DNA from: Desulfobacteraceae bacterium
GTDB lineage: Bacteria > Desulfobacterota > Desulfobacteria > Desulfobacterales > Desulfobacteraceae
Direction: 5' to 3'
Length of the DNA: 10,017 nt
Assembly (NCBI GenBank): GCA_003354055.1
Contig: PIVQ01000217.1
Coordinates: forward strand, 1 to 10,017
Position 1 is the first letter of the stretch; each line of letters opens with the position of its first letter. Shown piece after piece: positions 1-5,960 of the stretch. Both the position numbers and the translations under genes were made by a program. The notes beneath the pieces were generated by a model. The model saw only the letters and a list, made by a program, of their open reading frames with translations, had not been told where the DNA came from and searched no databases.

Positions 1-1718
1 AACCTGGCATTCATGTTGGGATCGTTCAAGGTCAGCATCTCCGTGACCTTTAAAATTATATAGGTCATGTCGTTGACGGCATCTGTGCCGTCGGCAAGAA
101 CCCCACCCACCGTGACTGCGGTTTCGGACTGGCTTCCCCCGAACAGGTAATTGGCCACATCCGGTACCAGGTTGTAATGTTCGGCATTGACCATGAAAAA
201 ACAGGAGATCAGTTCAACGGCATGGGCAATATAGTCTGCTCTTTCAGCCTCACCATCCAGTTGGGCGATGTCCTTCTCAAAGTAGGGCTGAAACAGCTGG
301 TCCAGCCTTCCCGGAGACAGGGAGACGTTGTTGTTTTCCATGAGCAGGCCGATCCAGGAAATCCAGGCGGAATTCACGGCCTCGTCAAGGGTTCTGGCCG
401 GACGGGCCGGTACATAGCGGCAAATCTCCCCAAGTCGTTTCAGCTCTGCCTTCCGTTTGGGATCCTGTTCCGCTTCGGCCTGTTTTTCCGCCTGGTCAGC
501 AAGATGGGAGGCATAGGTCGTCACCCCCTGAAGGCAAAGAATCATTGACTCCAGCGTATGAATCTTTTCCGTGCCTTTTATGGATGCGATTTTTTCCCGG
601 ATGTCATTTATCATGGCATCTGTCCCCTCCCGGACAAATACCGGAAGGTCCGGAACTGTGTGGGACATGCTCACGATTTTAAAGTTAAAGGAGGCCACAG
701 CCCGCTCGTCGATTTTTTGGCACAGGGGGTAATCATAAGTCTTGCGGATCCACTCCCGGGTGGTGCGGTTGGCCCAGAATGGAAAAACATCGTGGAGTTC
801 CGCTGCCGTTTCCGGGGTGATGCGGCAGGGACAGAGTAATCGTTTTTCAATGGACTTAAGCTCCCCCCAGATCATGGTGCCTGTGGTGTCCGGGTAGATG
901 AGGACCCCGTAAGGTTCGGGGGTGCAGGTGCCTGCCACAAGGCTATGGCTGCGAATGACGGCTTTTTTGTTTGCCATGAGGTATTTGAAGGCATGACCCT
1001 GGCGCAGTTCCGGAAACCATGGGTTACCCTGAACATCCCTTTCAAAACCGTTTTTCCTGTACCAGTCCGTCAGGAGTCTGGGCCGTTCCGAAGATATTTC
1101 CGGTTTGCCTGCAAAATGGCTGTCATGGAGTTGTTTTATCCGGGGAAAGTCTTCCAGTCCGTATTGAGACAGGTAGGGATCCTCAAGATATTTTACACCC
1201 GGATCCTCTTTTTCCCCTTTCAGGCGAAGATCCTTTCTTCGGGCAAGGGCTGCTGAAAGGTCCGGTGCTTCATTGCCGAATTCTTTCTTCCTGTCAGCCC
1301 TGTCCCGCTTCCCGGCCCGGTCCAGCATCTGTTGGTGGATCGGGCCCATGAACAGGGATACATAATAATTAAAGGCCTGAAGAAGACCCATATTCCCATG
1401 GAGGATGATTTTATTTTTCAGAACCAGGTTGAGCATTTCATTCGGGGTCATCCGGGCTGCTTCAGCCAGGACCTTGTCATCGGTAAAATGCATTACGGCA
1501 TCGGCGTGTTCCGGAATCCGGCCTGTCACACTTACCTTTCCGTTTCTGAATGCAATCGCCTGGGTGACGCTGCCGGATGCCGTTTCCAGGCCGATGGTGA
1601 AATTGGTCCACCCGTCGGAGCTCTTCAGCTTTTTTCTTAAAGAGGGTCTCAGGTTGAACTGGGCCGCCATCGTTCTCAGACAAAGGTGGGCTGCCAGATT
1701 TAATAAGGAATGGTTCAC
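1..1718 (-). CDS. Glycyl radical enzyme (pyruvate formate-lyase-like) with N-terminal SCP2-like domain, partial
   Basis: The frame is open from a GTG at 1718 to the left edge, giving about 572 codons; the C-terminal part is outside the window. Residues ~30-125 resemble an SCP2 sterol-carrier domain, ending in a typical KIILHGNMG...FNYYVSLF stretch. Residues ~130-205 are a charged linker. From ~208 the protein matches the PFL-like domain of glycyl radical enzymes: SERPRLLTDWY (209-219), MSHTVPDL (351-358), DEAVNSAW (445-452) and GGVLADGTDAVND (538-550), followed by DPN near 567. The radical-site cysteine and C-terminal glycine loop would lie beyond the edge. These enzymes use an activase-generated glycyl radical for C-C, C-N, C-O or C-S chemistry in anaerobes. 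The GTG start is chosen because GGAGGAGG precedes it and it overlaps the tetR stop codon (GTGA). Family assignment is firm; substrate is unknown. The SCP2 domain hints at a hydrophobic or acyl substrate, which is inference. Confidence 0.85.
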   Translation of the reverse strand, partial: MNHSLLNLAAHLCLRTMAAQFNLRPSLRKKLKSSDGWTNFTIGLETASGSVTQAIAFRNGKVSVTGRIPEHADAVMHFTDDKVLAEAARMTPNEMLNLVLKNKIILHGNMGLLQAFNYYVSLFMGPIHQQMLDRAGKRDRADRKKEFGNEAPDLSAALARRKDLRLKGEKEDPGVKYLEDPYLSQYGLEDFPRIKQLHDSHFAGKPEISSERPRLLTDWYRKNGFERDVQGNPWFPELRQGHAFKYLMANKKAVIRSHSLVAGTCTPEPYGVLIYPDTTGTMIWGELKSIEKRLLCPCRITPETAAELHDVFPFWANRTTREWIRKTYDYPLCQKIDERAVASFNFKIVSMSHTVPDLPVFVREGTDAMINDIREKIASIKGTEKIHTLESMILCLQGVTTYASHLADQAEKQAEAEQDPKRKAELKRLGEICRYVPARPARTLDEAVNSAWISWIGLLMENNNVSLSPGRLDQLFQPYFEKDIAQLDGEAERADYIAHAVELISCFFMVNAEHYNLVPDVANYLFGGSQSETAVTVGGVLADGTDAVNDMTYIILKVTEMLTLNDPNMNAR

Positions 1719-2380
1719 AAGGCCTCCTCCTGGTGGGTATTCCGGGTAAACGGAAGCAGTAAATCCTCGCACATCCGGTCGATCAATTCATCCGGCATGA
1801 TTTCATCCAGTTCCTGCAAAATCTTTTTGTTGTTCAGGGTGACAATCCCGTGGAGGGTGATCCACATTTGGTAGGCCCTGAAGGAAATATCCTGTTCGGC
1901 AAGCCGCCCCTGCTCGGACAATCGGCCAATGGCCACAAGGGGGACTGAAATGGCCTTAATGGCCATCTGTTTGGCCTCCAATGCCACAGGCTCGATGGCG
2001 TTATTTTTGTCCTTGTATTCCAGATACCTTGGGGTATCGCTGTTCAGCATGATCTGGTAATAGTCCGGGTTGTTGAATCCGAATGTAAGATAGGCCTGTA
2101 TCATTTTGCCCAGGGTTTCCAATGGATTTTTCTCCGACAGAGGAACTCCTTCAAGCGCCTCCCGCAGCAGTCTGAACCCTTTAATCTGGATATTGAGGTA
2201 AATCTCATCCTTGGACGCATAATAATAGTATAAATTGGTGGCGGACATGCCCACCCGGTGAGCCAGTTTCCTCAGGCTCATATTGGCAAAGCCCTTTTCG
2301 AGAATCAGCCTCATGCTCTCGTCAATAATTCTGTTCCTGATTTTTTCAATAACTTCCGGAGGTCTTGTTTTTCTTGCCAT
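1715..2380 (-). CDS. TetR/AcrR-family transcriptional regulator, first gene of the glycyl radical enzyme operon
   Basis: This 221-residue protein has the usual TetR length and layout. The N-terminal helix-turn-helix covers residues ~34-54 (MSLRKLAHRVGMSATNLYYYY), followed by SKDEIY, the standard start of helix 4. The C-terminal part, with NPDYYQIMLNSDTP near 105, looks like a WHG-type ligand-binding domain. The gene starts at ATG 2380 with a modest AGGA upstream, and its TGA at 1717-1715 overlaps the next gene's GTG. It should bind a small ligand and repress its own operon: a long palindrome lies directly on its promoter. TetR genes in this arrangement usually sense the substrate or product of the neighbouring enzyme. 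The ligand is not predictable from sequence. Confidence 0.9.
   Translation of the reverse strand: MARKTRPPEVIEKIRNRIIDESMRLILEKGFANMSLRKLAHRVGMSATNLYYYYASKDEIYLNIQIKGFRLLREALEGVPLSEKNPLETLGKMIQAYLTFGFNNPDYYQIMLNSDTPRYLEYKDKNNAIEPVALEAKQMAIKAISVPLVAIGRLSEQGRLAEQDISFRAYQMWITLHGIVTLNNKKILQELDEIMPDELIDRMCEDLLLPFTRNTHQEEAL
1723..1730 (-). promoter_or_regulatory. Ribosome binding site of the glycyl radical enzyme inside the tetR 3' end
   Basis: The minus strand reads GGAGGAGG followed by CCTT and then GTG. It encodes the last codons of the TetR gene and is also a strong Shine-Dalgarno sequence for the GTG at 1718. Together with the GTGA overlap, it decides the start of the downstream gene and implies translational coupling. 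Confidence 0.75.
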
Positions 2381-2405
2381 GGTAGTGCGAGTCCTGAGTG
2401 AAATT

Positions 2406-2456
2406 ATTAATATAACGCTGTTCTATAAACAGTTTTTAGAACAGTGTTATATTAAT
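2406..2456. promoter_or_regulatory. 51-bp near-perfect palindrome, probable double TetR operator
   Basis: Arms 2406-2425 and 2437-2456 pair at 19 of 20 positions; the exception is g2417 against t2445. The 11-bp centre contains a further perfect 9-bp dyad, aaacagttt (2427-2435). The dyad axis is at 2431, and 23 of 25 pairs match overall. Half-sites of the form CTGTT(C/T) occur at 2418-2423 on the plus strand and at 2427-2432 and 2439-2444 on the minus strand. It covers the spacer and -10 region of the tetR promoter, so autorepression is the simplest role. The repeated half-sites would allow two dimers to bind. Confidence 0.8.
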
Positions 2457-2462
2457 TGTCAA
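2433..2462 (-). promoter_or_regulatory. Sigma70-type promoter of the tetR-GRE operon
   Basis: On the minus strand a perfect TTGACA (-35, 2462-2457) is followed after 18 nt by TAAAAA (2438-2433), a 4/6 match to the -10 consensus. The -35 abuts the outer end of the palindrome, and the -10 lies near its centre, so a bound repressor would block it. The -10 choice is tentative. Confidence 0.55.
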
Positions 2463-2516
2463 GAGAAAAAGAAAATGCTGAAATAATGTCTTCCTGGTTA
2501 TGTCTCGATTCATCTT

Positions 2517-2545
2517 TTGACAGAAAATCGTTTCGCCGATATAAT
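2517..2545 (+). promoter_or_regulatory. Perfect-consensus sigma70 promoter for the solute-binding protein gene
   Basis: TTGACA at 2517-2522 and TATAAT at 2540-2545 are separated by exactly 17 nt, so both hexamers and the spacing match the consensus. Transcription would start near 2552, leaving a leader of about 64 nt before the AGGAGG-preceded ATG at 2616. No clear operator is seen over this promoter; the TetR palindrome ends 60 bp upstream. Confidence 0.75.
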
Positions 2546-2615
2546 CAGCGTCATACCTTACGCTATAAGCACTGCAGGTCTGAAGTCATTCGTCATATCA
2601 GGAGGCAAGTCTTTT

Positions 2616-3369
2616 ATGAAAATAACAGGCATGTGGATCATCGTCTTTTCTTTGATTCTGGGAAACGGGTACGCAAAGACCATAACCATTGCAACCGGCT
2701 GGCGTGCCCCCTTAAGCGGAGACTCCCTGCCGGACCAGGGGAGCGATTCAAAACTGGTCCGGCAGGTATTCAGGCACATGGGCCACGATCTGAAACTTGA
2801 TTTTATGTCCTGGAAAAGGGCTTATGAAATCACCAAATCAGGGGCGGTTGTTGCCTCTTTTTCCTGGGCCAGGACACCCCGGCGGGAAGAGGAGATGTTC
2901 TTTCCTGATAACCCCATCTCAACCTCAGTGGAAGTTGGGTTTTACAAGCATTCCAGGTTCCCTGAAGGACTTGAGGTGGTTACTCTGGAGGCATTTAAAA
3001 GCCAGGAACTGAGGATTGTAGGAGTATCCTCCTATTGGTGAAGCCCTGTTTGAAACGATGGGTATAAAGGCACATATGGTTCCCTTTTCCCCCCTGGCCT
3101 GGCGGATGCTGGATGCCGGGCGGGCCGATATATTCATCGAAAATAAGGTGGTGGGTATCTTTGAGGTTCAGAAAACCCTTGGAACAGGAAACCACCTGGA
3201 ATACGGAACCACCGTTCCCCTGAAAAAACAAAATCTTTATCTGGTCTTTTCCCGCAACCATAAAGACGGCCTAAAACTTCTCAGGCTCTTTGATGAGACA
3301 ATTTCACAACTCAAAGCCGACGGCCAGCTTCCGAAGCATATCTCAGGTCAGTCCCAAACTCCGAATTGA
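2616..3369 (+). pseudogene. Periplasmic solute-binding protein (family 3, amino-acid-like), interrupted by one frameshift
   Basis: The start at ATG 2616 is set by AGGAGG at 2600-2605 and by a signal peptide: MKITGMW, a hydrophobic core, and a likely cleavage site after GYA at residue 20. The mature part resembles SBP_bac_3 proteins: ATGWRAPLSG, FMSWKRAYEITKSG (~63-76), and FSWARTPRREEEMFFPDNPI (~82-101). The frame stops at TGA 3039-3041 after VGVSSYW. The expected continuation, GEALFETMGIKAHMV..., is read one base over and runs to TGA 3367-3369, including LDAGRADIFIENKV typical of the second lobe. One extra base, or two missing, near 3033-3039 explains the shift. Joined, the product would be about 250 residues, normal for the family. 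No permease or ATPase gene is adjacent, so it is an orphan binding protein. It may be a real pseudogene or a base-calling error. Confidence 0.75.
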
Positions 3370-3401
3370 TTGGTGTGAAGGGAGGGGATGGTCTGCGGTC
3401 T

Positions 3402-3857
3402 TTATTTTTTTAAACGGGAATCAAAGGTCAACGGCTTTGGGGCGTCAATGCGGATATCGCTGTAATCCGGGTTGTGAATATTAATGACAAGATTATAACT
3501 TTCCGGAACCAATACGCTCGGAACCTTCATTGCAGGATAACTATTATGAATGACCCAGGCATCACCTATAGAGCGGGCAACCGGGGCGTTTGGCCTTTCA
3601 TCCCAACCGGTTGGTATCGGGGAATCATAAATCATTTTTGAATCAAGACTTAATTTAAAATAAACGTAATCCTCTAATAAATCATATGTCGGCAAATGTA
3701 TAATCGTCTCAAGAGAACTTAATGCCAATGAATCTGACGTATAAACAACTGAAACTCCCTTGCTGTTCCACCGGCCGCCATAGATCCGTGATCCTTCTCC
3801 GTCAAAGGCTGAGTTTATGCTATTCTTACCAACAATGCGATATGCCTTGATCTCCAT
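3402..3857 (-). CDS. RES-domain toxin of a type II toxin-antitoxin system
   Basis: This 151-residue protein spans a whole RES domain. Visible family landmarks are GGRWNSKGVSVVYTS (27-41) with the conserved Arg29 and Tyr39, SLETIIH with Glu50, and VPSVLVPE with Ser114 followed by NLVINIHNPDY. These supply the Arg, Glu and Ser after which the family is named. Characterised RES toxins act on NAD+: MbcT phosphorolyses it, and ParT uses it to ADP-ribosylate phosphoribosyl pyrophosphate synthetase. Which chemistry applies here cannot be read from sequence. Its ATG overlaps the antitoxin's TAA (TAATG), and no separate strong ribosome site is seen, so translation probably depends on the antitoxin. 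All key residues are present, so it looks functional. The gene appears more AT-rich than the flanking uvrA and glycyl radical enzyme genes, consistent with acquisition by transfer. Confidence 0.9.
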   Translation of the reverse strand: MEIKAYRIVGKNSINSAFDGEGSRIYGGRWNSKGVSVVYTSDSLALSSLETIIHLPTYDLLEDYVYFKLSLDSKMIYDSPIPTGWDERPNAPVARSIGDAWVIHNSYPAMKVPSVLVPESYNLVINIHNPDYSDIRIDAPKPLTFDSRLKK

Positions 3858-4330
3858 TAAGAATAAACGCCGTGCTCGATACGCCCCAGCAAATCTTCAA
3901 CTTCCCTTGCCCCGACTTCAGTCTTTGAGTATTCAAGCGGGGAAACATCACCAAGGCCATACGCTTTTTCCTTGAGCCATTTTTTTGCCAGGTCGACATT
4001 GCCGAAAACGTCAACAGCTCTGTTTAAAAGCCTCTGGATTCGAACGATTCTTTCTGATTCGGCAAATGAAAAACGTCCGGCCTTTTTCCGGGTTGCCAAT
4101 GTACTTTTCGGAAGCCTGATATACTCAGCCAGCGCCTTGTCAGGCAGGCCTAAGTTTTCACCAAGTTTACTGAATATCTGCACAGAGATGCCATTTTCAA
4201 TGGATTTTATCAGTTGCGGGGTTGTTATGTTTCTTAATGCATCCGAACGGCCGGAAAGGATAGGCTTCCCTTGGACTACAGTTGGCTTTGATGCTTGTGG
4301 TTTACCAGTTTTATTTTCTGAGGTCGTCAT
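3857..4330 (-). CDS. Xre/MbcA/ParS-like antitoxin partner of the RES toxin
   Basis: About 157 residues. The N-terminal ~55 residues are polar and low in complexity, with TTSENKTGKPQASKPTVVQG suggesting a flexible tail. A helix-turn-helix-like region follows at ~60-87 (LGLPDKALAEYIRLPKSTLA). The C-terminal part (~95-154) matches the DUF2384 toxin-binding domain: RIVRIQRLLNRAVDVFGN, AKKWLKEKAYGLGDVSPLEY, and AREVEDLLGRIEHGVYS. This domain neutralises RES toxins by blocking their active site, and the HTH usually represses the operon. The ATG at 4330 is preferred because GGAG lies 6 nt upstream; an in-frame GTG at 4342 is possible but overlaps that site. The gene comes first and ends in TAATG with the toxin, the usual order for this system. 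Confidence 0.9.
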   Translation of the reverse strand: MTTSENKTGKPQASKPTVVQGKPILSGRSDALRNITTPQLIKSIENGISVQIFSKLGENLGLPDKALAEYIRLPKSTLATRKKAGRFSFAESERIVRIQRLLNRAVDVFGNVDLAKKWLKEKAYGLGDVSPLEYSKTEVGAREVEDLLGRIEHGVYS

Positions 4331-4361
4331 CTTTATCTCCACACAGTCTAATTATGAATTA

Positions 4362-4390
4362 ATGATAGTCCATAAATGGACCGGTGTCAA
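4362..4390 (-). promoter_or_regulatory. Sigma70 promoter of the toxin-antitoxin operon
   Basis: On the minus strand TTGACA (4390-4385) is followed after 17 nt by TATCAT (4367-4362). The -35 is perfect and the -10 matches 4 of 6. The antitoxin ATG is about 32 nt downstream of the -10. The whole spacer is largely filled by a palindrome. Confidence 0.7.
4368..4381. promoter_or_regulatory. 14-bp perfect palindrome between -35 and -10, probable antitoxin operator
   Basis: GTCCATAAATGGAC has perfect 6-bp arms around a 2-bp centre and lies within the 17-bp promoter spacer. A protein bound here would exclude RNA polymerase. The HTH antitoxin, alone or in complex with the RES toxin, is the obvious binder; this is inferred from position and family behaviour. 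Confidence 0.65.
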
Positions 4391-4490
4391 ATATCTCGAT
4401 TCGAGCTTTGGGTAGAACCCGGCGGCATTACCGGTGGGGGATTCTGCTAAATTCCGTCCGGTCGTCCTGACCGTCGTTACAAAACAGTAT

Positions 4491-5698
4491 TCAAAAGTTT
4501 AACACATTCATAACCTGGAGGGCAACGCCGACTGGCAGGGCGGTTTCATCGATGTCGAACTGGTTGGTATGGATCGGGAAAGCTGTGTTGCTGTCTGCGC
4601 CCCTGGTGCCCAGGGAGTAGATGGCGCCCGGGATCTCTTTCAGGTAAAAGGCAAAATCTTCCACACCCATGCTGGGGTGTTGTGTCCGGATCACGGCGTC
4701 GTTGCCGAGTAAGCGGCTGGCATTCTGCCGGACATGGTCGATCATGGCTGTGTCGTTTTTCAGTATGCAGGCGCCGGGTCTGACCGTCAGTTTTCCGGTT
4801 CCGCCAAAGGCCCGGGGGAGGGTTGTTACCAGCTCCTGAAGCTGGTCAAGTATCTTACCTCTTACTGTTTCGGACAGGGTTCTGAGTGTGCCTTCAATAC
4901 CTACCTTTTCCGCAATGATGTTTCGTTTGTTTCCGCCTTGAATTCGTCCAAGGCTCAGTACTGCCTTGTCATGGGCATTAATGTTCCTGCTGATGATGGT
5001 CTGGATGGCGGTGATGGTCTGGGCGGCAATGATAATGGCGTCCGTGCCCTGAAACGGGCGGGCACCGTGGCAGGAGGTTCCGTTTATCAGAATATCGATG
5101 GCATCTGATGATGCAGCGTAGGTATTGTATTTAATGCCGATTTGTCCGGTTTTCAGGCCGGGCGCCGCATGGAGGGCGAATATGGCATCCGGTTTCGGGT
5201 TTTTAAGGGCACCGGCCATTATCAAGGCTCTTGCCCCGACACAGGTCTCTTCAGCCGGCTGAAACAAGAGGGTGACGTTGTGGGGAATGGAGGCTTAAAT
5301 CTGGAAAGGAGTTTTGCTGCTCCCAGGAGTATGGTGATGTGCATATCATGGCCACAGGCATGCATCTTTCCTTTATAGACGGATTTGTAGGGCATAGTTT
5401 TTTTGTCGGTCATGGGCAGGGCATCCATATCTGCTCGCAGGGCGATGGTTTTATCTGCTTCGGGAGGCTTGATGTGCCCGATTACGCCAGTTTTTGCGAG
5501 GATCTGGAAGGGAATGTTCATCTCTTTAAGATACGTGCATATCCGGTCCCTGGTTCGAATTTCTTCCATGGCCGTTTCAGGATGGGCATGAAAATCCCGT
5601 CTCACCTCCGTGAGCCAAGGTAAGATGTCTCTGGCAGCTTTTAAAACCGTTGAGTGATTCGCTATGTCAACCTTCATCGTTTCTTTTTTTGTGACCAT
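4491..5698 (-). pseudogene. M20D-family metallo-amidohydrolase (N-acyl-amino-acid/hippurate hydrolase-like), interrupted by one frameshift
   Basis: The first part starts at ATG 5698, 8 nt after AGGAGG, and carries RRDFHAHPE (33-41), ALRADMDALP (86-95) and the metal site HACGHDMH (113-120). It then reads RFKPPFP and loses frame. The other frame continues as HNVTLLFQPAEET with the catalytic Glu pair, then the dimerisation-domain region NGTSCHGARP, GGNKRNIIAEKV, MGVEDFAFYL, and HTNQFDIDETALP, ending at 4491. One C missing from a C run (plus-strand gggg at 5282-5285) restores TTC CCC CAC AAC and a protein of about 402 residues, the normal family size. Members hydrolyse N-acyl or aryl amides of amino acids, or related amides, in the cytoplasm with two metal ions. 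Substrate is not predictable. All motifs are intact apart from the shift, so either a sequencing error or a recent mutation is likely. Confidence 0.8.
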
Positions 5699-5706
5699 AT
5701 CGTATG

Positions 5707-5746
5707 CCTCCTGGCGGTTGGCATTTAAGATACCTGCAGTATAACA
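5707..5746 (-). promoter_or_regulatory. Expression signals of the amidohydrolase gene (extended -10 and RBS)
   Basis: On the minus strand TGTTATACT (5746-5738) fits an extended -10 element, with no convincing -35 at the right distance. AGGAGG (5712-5707) lies 8 nt before the ATG at 5698 and is a strong ribosome site. The promoter part is tentative; the ribosome site is clear. Confidence 0.45.
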
Positions 5747-5960
5747 TAAATCCTCACAGGGATATCTTCATGAATTCCGGAATTTTTTTTTATGAATTTT
5801 TTAGTAGCGCAGGGATCCTCTGTTTCAAGGTATTTGGATTTTTTATGGTTTGTTTTTTATCTGTTTGCCTATCCAAAGCACAGGGTCTGTATCTTTACTT
5901 TTGGTCTCCGGTGATTATGGTTGTACGTGAAAATGAACCTGAAATTGCCCTAGGAAAAGC
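5747..5960. other. Divergent AT-rich intergenic region between amidohydrolase gene and uvrA
   Basis: This stretch is T-rich on the plus strand and holds no convincing gene. It contains a perfect 12-bp dyad, AATTCCGGAATT (5773-5784), followed by a run of eight further T bases. It must carry the uvrA promoter, but no -35/-10 pair stands out and no SOS box could be recognised with confidence. AGGA at 5952-5955 is the uvrA ribosome site. Confidence 0.5.

Noticed and set aside
3021..3045. Programmed frameshift in the solute-binding protein gene
   Set aside because: An AGGAG lies upstream of the stop, but there is no known slippery codon context such as CTT TGA, and programmed shifting is not known for this family.
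3370..3411. Terminator between the convergent solute-binding and RES genes
   Set aside because: A T-rich run (3401-3411) is present but no stem of useful length precedes it.
3972..4415. Plus-strand open frame of 147 codons over the antitoxin gene
   Set aside because: It runs antisense to the clearly recognised Xre antitoxin and its promoter, and shows no domain of its own.
4400..4490. Small inverted repeats such as CGGTC-GTCCT-GACCG in the gap before the amidohydrolase end
   Set aside because: The stem is only 5 bp with no T run, too weak to call a terminator or RNA element.
5858..5882. SOS (LexA) box upstream of uvrA, from a CTGT...ACAG pair
   Set aside because: The spacing is far longer than a usual CTGT-N8-ACAG site, and no other LexA-type motif known in the deltaproteobacterial group could be recognised.
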